A stretch of 13,931 nt of DNA from Terana coerulea (taxonomy: Eukaryota; Basidiomycota; Agaricomycetes; Polyporales; Phanerochaetaceae). Under the pieces are notes generated by a model. It was not told where the DNA came from. It was given only the letters and a program-made list of their open reading frames with translations, and searched no databases. This document shows positions 1-8,440 of this stretch, in pieces. A program made the position numbers and the translations under genes. The DNA lies in contig JAKOGH010000781.1 of the NCBI GenBank assembly GCA_024811115.1, forward strand, positions 1-13,931, given 5' to 3'. How positions within the stretch are numbered: position 1 is the first letter of the stretch; each line of letters begins with the position of its first letter.

Positions 1-240
1 CCTTCGCCATCGCAGCATCCTCGCATGCTCCGCGATAGGGCACACCGCATACGAGTTCCGCTCAACACATTTCATTCGACAGTCCTCAGTAGTATAACAA
101 CAGCAAATTTCCAATACATAGATGTACACACCAGAAGTTCAACAGCTCGCTCATACGATAAGTTACAGTGGTCCGTGGGGGTTCTGTGCTTCGTCTTGGT
201 TCGCGCGATCAACCTGGGGTCCAGCCCATGCATCTGACCT

Positions 241-2090
241 TCAGTAGTCTTCCAACCACGCCTCGCTATCGCTGGTATCGTACTCCGCGTCGTCTTCCTC
301 ACGGACGAGGCGCCACGCCGTCCAGCCGCCGTCGGGCTCGTCCGCGCGCTCCCAGCGCTCGGGGCGGTTGTGCACGTCCGCCTGGACCCACTCCATGTAC
401 TCCTCGCCGTTGTAGTCGCCGTCGCGCAGCGCGATGTTCCAGCCGAGGTACACGACGTTGCCGTCGACCTCCGCGCGCAGGCCGCTCTCGTGCGTGTAGC
501 TCATGTCGAAGAGCGCGACCATCGCGTGCGTCGCGCCACGCCGGAGCAGCGCCAGTGTCTCGGGGTCGAGCTCGAACGGGTAGTCGTCTGGGCGGACGTC
601 CAGCGCGGGCGGCGCCCAGCGCGCGTCGACGTACTCGCCCTCGTACGGCTCGTCGTCGTCGTCGGTGCCGTACTCGAGCGGCCAGTTGTCGGGATCGTCG
701 GCGAACTCCTCGGCGTCCTCGAAGTCGTCGTCCTCGCCGCCGGAGTAGTCGTCGTAGCCGTCGCCGAGTCCCCACATGTCAACGTCGCTCTCGTTGTTGT
801 CTTGGTCGTGATCTGCAAAGATGCCCTCCCACGGGTCGCCCTCTGGGGAGGAGAATCACGTGGAGTAGAGCCAGCCGGGTCATTTGCTTTCTGCAGTGCG
901 GCGGCGATCGACTTGACGAGGAACAGTGGAATGGGCCGGCTCGTCACGGCGGCGCGGCAGGCGGGACAGGTCTTCTTGCGGTAGATGAGAGCTTCCGGGT
1001 CATCTTCGTCGTTCATGTCATCATCGTCCACAGGCGCGTTGCGGAACCATCCTTGCAAACATGTCAGGCAGAGCACGTGCCCGCAAGGAGATAGCCTGTA
1101 TGCACTTGTTGGCATGAATGGCGATCAAAGGAGCCGAAAACACTCACCCGTGCGGCTTGGATAGAAGGTCCATGCAGATTTGACAATTCATGTTCGTTTC
1201 GATTGCAGCGACAGCCTGAGTAAAAAGGGTTAGCGTGCGGGGAGAATGATGAAAGAGTGTGCGACGCACCTCTTCCGTCTTCTTGGTCTTCGCCTGCAAT
1301 TGCTCAAGTTGCTTCTTCCCATCTTGATGGGTCTATAGTAGTTACACCGGTTAGGTTCGCGTTGAGAATAGTTTGAAGGAAGCTCTCGCCTGCTGCGCAG
1401 TGTGCAGATCCTTTCGCAACTCTTCAATGAGCTAAGCCCAAACAGTGTCAGAACATAGTTCCAGTCGCAAGGAACTTGGCTCACCTTGTTTTGCCTTCCG
1501 GTGGTCCTCTTGTACGCTGAGACATGCTGCAGAAGAGTTAAATGAATGCTTTACTGGAGACGACTGAGGCTTACCTGCTTCGCGGCCTCCAATTCCTCCT
1601 TGAGCCTGAAGTACTCCTCGGTCGTGACATGCTTAGACTGGTGGCTGTGGTCCGAAGTAGCCTCGTTGATGGGCCTCGCTGACAGCCTGTGCGTCGAGTC
1701 CGGAGACCGCTCTCTACGCTTGCCCTTCTGCCTGCGCGAGACATGCTGAGGGTCCAGCAGCGCCTGTACCTCGACATCTGAAGTGCGAGAAAGGGAGCGC
1801 ACCATCCCCAGGCGATGTCCTTCAGGGTGGAGCGGGCCTGGCGGCGGCGGAACGGACCCGCTCGAGACGCGATGGTTTGGACGCGGTCCGCCGACGGTGC
1901 CAGCAGGATTGGGATGCGCGGAGGCTTTCCGCTTCTTGCGCAGCGTGTTTCCGTCAGGCCTGCTTGGTCCCTCTTCAGCTCGAGTATCTGGCGAGTGAGT
2001 GCGTCTTCGTCCGGAGGTGCTGGGACCCCCTGTCTGGCTCTCCCTGGCCCTGGCTGCTGTCGCGCCGCGACGCTGGCTGGAGGAATTCAT
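241..2090 (-). CDS. Coiled-coil C3HC4 RING-finger protein, probable E3 ubiquitin ligase (7 exons)
   Basis: Proposed exons, from high to low coordinate: 2090-1575, 1526-1485, 1431-1390, 1332-1270, 1215-1148, 1095-860, 812-241, giving about 512 aa. Residues 1-150 are Ser/Pro/Arg-rich and look disordered. Residues about 155-228 form a coiled coil (LKEELEAAKQ, LIEELRKDL, GKKQLEQLQAK). A RING follows at about 232-290: CQIC, then CGHVLCLTC, then CPAC, which is a complete C3HC4 set of zinc ligands. The C-terminus is very acidic and ends in AWLEDY. Known family role: RINGs of this kind recruit an E2 and ubiquitinate a substrate; the substrate cannot be read here. The start was placed at the ATG at 2090; another in-frame ATG at 2222 would add 44 residues. 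Exons 2 and 3 are inferred from phase and coil character. The 813-859 intron (47 nt, donor GTGATT, no clear branch site) is the weakest junction, and a frame error there is possible. The RING itself is secure. Confidence 0.85.
1333..1389 (-). other. GC-AG intron in the RING-finger gene
   Basis: The upstream exon ends ...GCGCAGCAG and the next bases are GCGAGA, so the donor is GC rather than GT. The intron is 57 nt, contains a perfect CCTAAC branch sequence and ends in TATAG. Reading through would hit an in-frame TAA, and no GT occurs nearby that keeps the phase. Splicing joins two coiled-coil exons in phase 0. Confidence 0.65.
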
Positions 2091-2512
2091 TGTTCTCGGT
2101 AAAATCTCAGCGAACGGAGATTTTGAGTTGGGTTTGAGGATTCCCAGGTGCTCGAAGGTAGAGGTCAAGGGTGTGCGAGGTAGTGGTACTGGTCCAAGCT
2201 TGCAGCTGGCCGTCACTGCCATGAACTCAACGCCCCCGCTCGCTCCATATTTGGGTGGCTCACAGGCGGCTTTGTGCGAATGTCCCAAAGAAGTATTCCA
2301 TCAATTGTGCGCGACTGGACGCGGCATCACGCGTCTCATTGACCTTTACAGGCCTTTCTCTGTCAGCGTACACTCGTTATTTCTTCAGCTTTCTACAACT
2401 TTCTCGCAGGTTCTGGATCTTGTGAGCGCTACTTCAAGTCCCCAAGGTGACAAGCACAATAGGAGTATTGTAACGGCCCCGGTGCGATTCACGCTGTCAC
2501 CGTGTGACAAGC

Positions 2513-2542
2513 CACGTGATGAGAATCTTACAGGGTATATAA
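2513..2542 (+). promoter_or_regulatory. CACGTG box and TATA box of a plus-strand promoter
   Basis: CACGTG lies at 2513-2518 and TATATAA at 2536-2542 (context CAGGGTATATAAGG). The spacing and the CA-rich tract that follows (2574-2600) suit a fungal core promoter with a start near 2570. It points toward the Clr2-like gene at 2881. No experimental start site can be read from sequence. Confidence 0.5.
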
Positions 2543-2602
2543 GGCCGAGCCCAAGCGTGATATTTAGCGCCCAAACTCAAACCCCAACCACCACCACGCC
2601 TG

Positions 2603-2624
2603 CAGCGAAGTTATACCTTCGCTG
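2603..2624. repeat. Perfect 8-bp inverted repeat (hairpin)
   Basis: CAGCGAAG at 2603-2610 and CTTCGCTG at 2617-2624 flank a 6-nt loop (TTATAC). It lies about 65 nt downstream of the TATA box, so it would fall in the 5' leader of the transcript. Confidence 0.6.
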
Positions 2625-2687
2625 GAGAAATATACGCTAGAAATAGCATTTTATTACGACAACCTCTCAAGGAGCCCACGCCACAAA

Positions 2688-2761
2688 TCAGAGTGCTGAC
2701 AAGGCTCTGTCTGTGCATCCACCAGGGCCATTACCACAGCTCAGAGTGCTGACAAGGCTCT
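2688..2761 (+). repeat. Pair of perfect 21-bp direct repeats
   Basis: The word starting TCAGAGTGCTGACAAGG occurs at 2688-2708 and again at 2741-2761, a period of 53 bp. All 21 positions agree, but the DNA between the copies is unrelated. It sits in the leader of the Clr2-like gene, between TATA and ATG. It could be a protein-binding site pair or the trace of a local duplication. Confidence 0.85.
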
Positions 2762-2880
2762 TGAGCGTTGTATCTACCGGCACTGTTGCCGCTTAGCAAT
2801 CCCTGAACACACTCAGGTCTACGACTGTACAGGCACATAACGCCTGTATCTATACCCATTCACAGCCATTTACATCACAA

Positions 2881-3621
2881 ATGGCTGCCGGTGCAGTCAA
2901 CATCACCACCGGGTGCTACAATGCGTACATTCAGAATTATATAATCGTCACGGTGCCGTTCGCGGCTGCGACAGACGTCGCTCGGCCGCCGAAGCGCCCG
3001 CTCACAGTGGTGACGCCGCAGAACATGGGAGGAAACACCGGGGACGAAGGTCTCTATGAGCCCGCCAATGAGCGGAGCATTCAGCAATGGCTGCACAAGC
3101 TAGGACAGTGTATTGTCCAAGATATTGTGAAGGACGGGCTGGCGGAGAGGGGCTGGCCATGGCGCCGCGCGGCAGTCACGCTGGGTCGACTCCGCGAGTT
3201 CCCCGCGGGCTACGCCCTCTTCAGCCAGCCGCGGATTTGTGACAGCCAACGCCGTGATTACTACCTCTACGGCCACCCCGAGCACAGGTTCCGCTCGCCC
3301 GTCGAGTTCGCCCCGCATCTCGCATGGCTGCTAAGCGGCCAGCCGCGGGATTTCCGCGGGCGTACGACCTGCGAGTGCTGCCATTGCAAGGGTAGCAAGA
3401 TGCAGCAGAAGATCATACACGAGCGATACAGGGATGTTTCGGACCTGTTCGCCGCCCCACGGTCAGGGTCGGGGAGTAGCAGCAAGGGGCGTACTACCCA
3501 GCGTCACCGTACCGGGACCGCGTCTCGCCGAACCAAGCAGAAGGAGGCTCCCTTTCAGTTCTTGACACACCCTCATCGTAACTACTGCAAGAACCTACCA
3601 CCCAATGACGAAGAGCATTAG
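2881..3621 (+). CDS. Clr2-type transcription-silencing domain protein (single exon, 246 aa)
   Basis: The frame runs from ATG at 2881 to TAG with no intron needed. Residues about 68-176 carry the pattern of the fungal Clr2 'transcription-silencing' N-terminal domain: a WLHKLG start, EFPAGYALF, then DYYLYGHP (126-133), RFRSPVEFAPHLAWLL (136-151) and a cysteine cluster CECCHC (164-169) followed by KGSKMQQKI. In fission yeast, Clr2 is part of the SHREC complex that silences heterochromatin; related domain proteins occur widely in basidiomycetes. The family match rests on motif memory and not on a search. The C-terminal 70 residues are basic and Ser/Thr-rich. The protein is much shorter than S. 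pombe Clr2, so it has the N-terminal domain only. It could be a functional single-domain paralogue or a truncated copy. The first 60 residues show no recognised motif. Confidence 0.75.
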   Translation: MAAGAVNITTGCYNAYIQNYIIVTVPFAAATDVARPPKRPLTVVTPQNMGGNTGDEGLYEPANERSIQQWLHKLGQCIVQDIVKDGLAERGWPWRRAAVTLGRLREFPAGYALFSQPRICDSQRRDYYLYGHPEHRFRSPVEFAPHLAWLLSGQPRDFRGRTTCECCHCKGSKMQQKIIHERYRDVSDLFAAPRSGSGSSSKGRTTQRHRTGTASRRTKQKEAPFQFLTHPHRNYCKNLPPNDEEH

Positions 3622-4184
3622 CAGGAATGGTCAGGGGTAGGCAGGAGAGCCTTAGGAAACATGAGACGTATCGAGATAAAATCACACAACAGAGCTTACG
3701 GCACACATATTATTTCGGAATGCAAGGCTACGAACAGCACAAGGCGTGACCCGGCGATTCAACGCAAGGAACTGGGTTCTAAACCTGCGGCGCCAGCGCC
3801 AGCAGGGATACGCACAACGGTCCCCCGTTGCACGTCAGAACTCCCCAGCTCCGGTCAACATCCAAGCGTGCTCGCGCCATAATTTATTTGAAAGAGAACT
3901 AAGTGAGCGCGATACTGGAAAGATTTACTATCTACAGATTCAATACGAATCAAGAAGAGAACGCTGCACAAGTGAAGTGAAGGGGGTAATTTGGATAATG
4001 GAGGAAGTGCAGATATTTCCGATATTGTGAATTGAGTAGGGTGAGTTATCAAGTTTGAGAAATGTCAAGGTTGAGGTGCAAGGACTCATTTGTGTATACT
4101 AGTAGTACTACGAGTGAAGGAGCACCAATGTGTTTGTAGTTCTAATCATACAACACCCCCTGCACCCCATAAAATTGAGCATGA
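3622..4184. other. Intergenic stretch, no gene seen
   Basis: AT-rich DNA after the Clr2-like gene. Short open frames here have no domain, no coding-like composition and no coherent splice pattern. It presumably includes the 3' UTR of the Clr2-like gene. Confidence 0.5.
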
Positions 4185-4596
4185 TTGTATCATAACTCAC
4201 AGAGCTACGACCAAGAAAGATTCAACATAAACACAAGGATCGTGGCGGGCCACGGTAAGGTTGTTCTTTGCAACATGCATTTCATAAGCTTCTCTTCTCT
4301 TCTCCTTCAACCCTTCTTGTTGTTGTTATCTCTCGTTTCCCTCAGGGTCTGCACGTCAGAATGTCTTCGAATGGCACATAAGGAACGCTGCATTACAGCC
4401 GGCGACTGCACTCATACGGGTGTTTCAAGGTAAGGTGCTTGCCGACATCCGCCTCAGAACTGCTCGACCTCGAGATGCCGGATCCGTGGGATGCTGCCGT
4501 CGAAAAGCTAAGACTTACGTAAAGGCTCGTGTGCCATACACTATGTCTTCAATGCTAGGTTGTCACACTCTGACTCTAGGTGAGGCAAGACATTGA
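4185..4596 (+). CDS. Weak candidate: spliced coding fragment of unknown function
   Basis: An open stretch ending ...RIVAGH at 4254 meets a GTAAGG donor at 4255. A long pyrimidine tract ends in CCCTCAG at 4345. Joining 4254 to 4346 preserves phase (a split Gly codon) and opens a frame with the residues SARQNVFEWHIRN, ALQPATALIRVFQ and then KVLADIRLRTA, closed by TGA at 4594-4596. There is no ATG in the first part, so at best this is a piece of a gene or a relic. A competing reading of the same bases, ATG at 4275, gives a 52-aa peptide with a hydrophobic N-terminus and four cysteines, but that stretch also looks like the pyrimidine tract of the intron. No family was recognised. Confidence 0.18.
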
Positions 4597-4685
4597 GTTC
4601 ACAGGAGACGAGCTTGTAGTCAACGGGAACATTCGCACATACTAGTTGTATCTGCCAGTGTAAAAACATTATCCTATTGCTATGT

Positions 4686-6707
4686 TCACCCAAGCATATC
4701 CCTATCGCTCGAGGGATCAAGCTCAAGCCGTGCGCCCGTGTGATTCGTACCGCGGATACCACTTGGGCGCAGGAGCGAGAGCGGAATGTACGGCGTCGCC
4801 TGGCGCGCCGCGGCTGCCTCTGCGCGAAGAGCAGCAACTTGCGCAACGAGGGCCGCGCGCTCAGCGGCGTGCTCCGCCTCACGGCGCTGCGACGTCGCCA
4901 GGTCAGCATGCAGCGTGACCGCCTCTGCCTCGAGCTCCTTGCATGCCTTCTCGATGGCCGTTGCCCGCGTGCGTAGCTCGGCGTTGTCTCGCGCAAGCTT
5001 GCTCGTGCCCGGCGCGTCTGCAGGATTCCCGGATTGAGTGGGCCTGGGGAGGTTTGCCTGCGCAGGCCGCTCAGCTCCACGTTCAGGGCGTCATTCTTGC
5101 GTGTCAGCTGCTCAATGTCGTCTATGAGACACCCCTCGAGCTGGTTCCATGCCGTCCGCGCCTCGTTGTGCTCCTTGAGGAGCTCCGCGACCTCGCCACG
5201 GACCAACTTGACGTCGGCTTGCGCTTGCACGGCCATGCCAATTTCGCTCTCTAGACTGGACTTGGCGCTCGCCATCATGGCCTTCATGCCGGTGATCTTC
5301 TTCAAATGGTGTCTGACGGCCTTCTTGTTGGATTCCCGGATCTCCTTCAGCTCCTTGATGTCGGACCGAAGTTGGTTTCGCTCGGCTCTCAGTCGCCGAT
5401 TCGTTGCTTGCAACTTGTCATTCTCCACGACGAGACGTTCGCATCTTTCACATTGATCGTAGGCTTTGAGTCTGACCGGATGGTGGGGCTTGGGAACCGA
5501 GTCTTGTGTAAAATATGAGCGATGAATAGTAGCAATCGTACTACGTACCGTCTGTCCTTGGAGTCGACGAGTCCTCTGAAGATGAGAACTCGGCATCTTC
5601 ATCTTTGTTGCACTTCGTCCAGTGACTGCGCCTCTGTTGCCTCGCCTTTTTGTGCTCATAGTCTGATGCATCCAGCGCACGCTCCAGTGCCACGAAATGT
5701 GCGTCCAGCGCCTCCACATTCTCCACCAGCTGCTGGTGGTTGACTGTGTCCGGGTAAAATTCTCCGTGTTTGCTGTCCTCTGACTGAGTCAGGTAACGGA
5801 GCCTCCAGCGGTGGAATCCCACAGCGCACCGGGTGAGCTCCCAGGCGAGGAGTGACAATTTGCAAGGGTGCCTGGATAGGTAGTGCTTGAATGTGCCTGG
5901 GTATTCGTCATCCGACGTGCCTGTAATGTCCAGCGGACGTGAGCAGCCTACTCAAAGACGGCGGCAAGACAAAGACAGCTCACGTTTAGAACGCAATATT
6001 TCCAAGTTACTCCAAACCACGTGGGCTTGAAAACACACCCAATGAGCCTAGGTAAACAATGATTGGAAGGACTGACTTACGTACCTGGAGTTTTGCACTG
6101 AACACGTTCATTAAAGCGTATTGCCGTCCACCAATGCTCATATGTAACTTCACGCGCAAGCTTGTTTTTTTATAGAAAGCCTGTGCAAAATGCCGAATAT
6201 ATGGCTCACACTACTTCGGTAAAGATAAACATGCACGTCTGGGTTGTTGACGCGCTCGTCCTTTTCCTCTTCCTCGTCATACTCACCATACTCCTCCTCG
6301 TCGTCTGTATCGCAGTAGCCGTTCTTGTGCTTGTTGTAGTAATCCACAGGTGGCATTTTAGCAGGCTCGATATCTGGCCAATACCACCAGCGTAGTCTTT
6401 CGCATGCCCGTATCGCGTAACGAAGCTGATCCTCTGTCGTTTGTAGATGCGGCCATCCTCGACATGACGATCCAGAGCGACAAGTCATTTCTGAATGATA
6501 GGGGGAAGGTGCACTGGCAGATACAGTCGACAATGACGGAGAGCGAGTCTGAAATCCCTTCTCCGCTATAACAGCAACAGCCCCGCGATTATGAGAAGTA
6601 GTAGATCTCTCGAAGATGGCAGGGATTCGGTGTTGTAAAGTCCAGAGAGGAGACGGGTCACCAAGGTCGGACGACGCCACGAAGACGACACTCGGCTTCT
6701 TCCGCAT
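4686..6707 (-). CDS. Acidic coiled-coil protein of unknown family (4 exons, one apparent frameshift)
   Basis: Proposed exons, high to low: 6707-6210, 6160-6085, 5920-5549, 5502-4686; about 586 aa if one frame break is allowed. The N-terminus is Ser/Pro-rich. Then come RACERLRWWYWPDIEP, an acidic run (DTDDEEEYGEYDEEEE), a Trp/Arg-rich block across the second and third exons (EHWWTAIRFNERVQC, FKHYLSRHPC, AWELTRCAVGFHRWRLRYL), and from about residue 330 a long coiled coil opened by QCERCERL. Junctions fit by phase: 49-nt intron (6209-6161), a longer 164-nt one (6084-5921) and a 46-nt one (5548-5503). Between about 5085 and 5005 the coil leaves one frame and resumes in another (SKLARDNAEL ... ending DRDMLG at a TGA). 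The Arg-rich extension of the first frame down to 4541 is a shadow. No enzyme motif was seen. A scaffold or cytoskeletal role is possible but not shown. Confidence 0.7.
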
Positions 6708-6709
6708 AG

Positions 6710-6850
6710 CACGTGACAAAGCCCCGTAATTAATATTGTAATTCCCGATACCTTTAGGTTGAGGGTCTTACCGTACGATAGTTGATTAGGGCCCCTGCGA
6801 TCTTTGCAAGATCTGGCAAACAACGTGGCATTTCACGTGGCCCGCACGTG
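6710..6850 (-). promoter_or_regulatory. Cluster of three CACGTG E-boxes upstream of the coiled-coil gene
   Basis: CACGTG occurs at 6710-6715, 6834-6839 and 6845-6850, with a further ACGTGG at 6823-6828. The first lies just upstream of the proposed ATG at 6707. CACGTG is the core site of fungal bHLH factors such as Cbf1 and Pho4. That any such factor acts here is inference; no TATA box was seen nearby. Confidence 0.45.
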
Positions 6851-7861
6851 GCTCCTTCGTTATTGTTCATTTCCTTACGGCAAACTTGCTCACTGTACAC
6901 CGTCTCCATCGCATCTCATTCCTCTTCCCACCATATCTGCTACGCCTTCATGTTATGCCGTACATTTGCGAGGCCACTGTTCACACCATGGAATCAATCT
7001 GTTCTTTCTGAGGATTTCAATCAAGAGGTTTACATAATGCGTGAGGCAGAGTTACTGGTGCTCTAAAGCTGCGCATTGTTATCCCGGATGGCGGGGACTT
7101 ATTGGCGGTATCGGGCCCTGCTGCATAAAATGCGGCCTTATAATTTTTGCGTAAGATTAAACTTAACGTGGTTATAAGTTATAAGTACTTGAGCGAATGT
7201 TGACATCTCAATGCATTCGAAAACAACGCTGCAAAAGATCTACAGTGTAGTACTAAATGTGCTGCAGCTACGATCAACTCGAGGATTCGGGCACAACGTG
7301 GATAAGTACATTGAACTTGACCCTGCAACCCTTGCCACCTGTCCTGCATGTTCAAAAGGCAGCTGATATGGAGTGAATATATAAGTAATTATGGTGACGA
7401 GCCTCTGCAGCTGATCCACGTACCGCTGGCAGGAACGGCGTAATGTGCTTTGTCTGCAACGTGGGGCGAACTAGAAGAGATTTTTTTTTTGTATCAGTAT
7501 AGGGAATAATACAAGAAGGCGAAGGCATCTGACCGATGTAATAGGACTAGAGAGGTATTTTGGCGAAGACGGGCATCTAGAGCACCGATTAGCGATGAAT
7601 GCATACACGAAGGAAATTCGGTGCCAGTTGGTTTCACTCCTGGGCCAGCCGCTAAACCCAGAAGTTACTTATCCCGAGGACCACAAAAAGGCCAGCACCA
7701 GGACGAACATCGCTGCAATGTTCGCCCTCCCTCGGGACGTACCTCGATAGGTGAGCTCATGCCTTGGCTCTGTTCTTCAACGGTAGCAGTCGATGCGGGG
7801 CCCTCCCCGGTGTCGCATCATCGCCTCGAGGGTCTCTTCACCACTCTGTGTTCGGATCTTC

Positions 7862-7936
7862 TCTTCGCCTGGGGAGCTTCATCCACCCGTTCCGACATCT
7901 TGTCTTCGCCTAGAGGAGCTTCATCCCCGTTCCGAT
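7862..7936. repeat. Two-copy imperfect tandem repeat, period about 41 bp
   Basis: TCTTCGCCTGGGGAGCTTC... at 7862-7897 is followed by TCTTCGCCTAGAGGAGCTTC... at 7903-7936. The copies differ by a few substitutions and small indels, and both end in CCGTTCCGA followed by CA or TA. Read on the minus strand, the unit encodes the repeated peptide GDEAPLGEDK / VDEAPQAK, but no gene is supported. Confidence 0.7.
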
Positions 7937-8346
7937 AAGTGGTCCTCGTCCTAGGGCGTGCCCCGTCGGCGCAGTCGGCGCGGTCTTGTTCGTCGGCTCT
8001 GGCATCGGCTCCAGATGATCCAGTGTACTTGTTGTCAGTGTTCGTCGCCTCGGTGAGGCCAGCCCTTGCTACCCCTAGTCCCGCCTCCTCTCTCTCCTCG
8101 CATGTGAAGCTCGAAGCCAAGCAGGTCTAGTGCAGAGGTACGGGGCATGAAGCCACCGCAGCCCAAGCATCTAGGGTCGAGCTTGGGTCCTCACAACGCT
8201 TGCGGGGAGAGAAAGCAAGCCACACTCACCTACGCCAGGCCTTGCCCACGGGCCTCGCTTGTGAGGCCGAGTGAACAAGACCCACCGCCTCGATGGGAGA
8301 CGGGTTGAAAGGCGTGATGTAGAGGAAAGACCTGGAGAGGGCGGGC

Positions 8347-8352
8347 TTTATA
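8347..8352 (-). promoter_or_regulatory. Orphan minus-strand TATA box
   Basis: On the minus strand the context is CAGCATATAAAGCCCGCC, followed by a pyrimidine-rich leader and, at about 8230, a good GTGAGTGTGG donor. This resembles a fungal promoter or an LTR U3/R boundary. No ORF with an ATG and a recognisable protein follows, so its product is unknown. Confidence 0.35.
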
Positions 8353-8374
8353 TGCTGGAGGTGGGTATCAAGCG

Positions 8375-8440
8375 CCGGTCAGCCTCTTGTTGATTCGGGA
8401 TCAACAGAGCGCGATCACGTTCGCCGCCGGGGCTGACCGG
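8375..8440. repeat. Nested inverted repeats upstream of the minus-strand TATA
   Basis: CCGGTCAGCC (8375-8384) pairs perfectly with GGCTGACCGG (8431-8440). Inside lies a second perfect hairpin, TGTTGAT (8388-8394) with ATCAACA (8400-8406). The structure sits about 25-90 bp upstream of the TATA on the minus strand, where activator sites would be. Confidence 0.75.

Larger units (their letters stand above)
2469..2880 (+). mobile_element. Possible solo LTR (or a TATA promoter with long leader) upstream of the Clr2-like gene
   Basis: The stretch starts TGTAACGGCCCC, holds a TATA box at 2536, a hairpin at 2603-2624 and a repeated 21-bp word, and ends ...CATCACA just before the ATG at 2881. A TG...CA span with a central TATATAAGG is the architecture of an LTR. 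There is no second copy in the window, no convincing target-site duplication and no retroelement protein, so this is inference only. The plain alternative is a native promoter with a 5' leader of about 300 nt. Confidence 0.22.

Noticed and set aside
168..1094. Long plus-strand open frame rich in Arg, Pro and Ala
   Set aside because: It is the antisense shadow of the GC-rich 3' exons of the RING-finger gene; the minus strand holds the recognisable domain.
1424..1484. Alternative acceptor at 1424 that would give an EDHRKAKQ-ELRKD coil
   Set aside because: The peptide looks attractive, but the phase does not match the upstream exon ending at 1575, so the phase-0 chain was kept.
1999..2640. 213-aa plus-strand open frame
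   Set aside because: It overlaps the 5' exon of the RING gene and the TATA region, starts at a non-standard place and has no domain or coding-like composition.
4541..5000. Arg-rich C-terminal extension of the coiled-coil frame
   Set aside because: The alternative frame over the same bases gives a typical coiled coil ending at 4686, so the extension is a shadow kept open by GC-rich codons.
4677..5456. Several plus-strand frames across the coiled-coil gene
   Set aside because: Antisense shadows without domains.
7621..8130. Short plus- and minus-strand frames in the GC-rich island, including a minus-strand acidic peptide with repeats
   Set aside because: No ATG start for the minus frame, no domain, and the apparent peptide repeat comes from a DNA tandem repeat.
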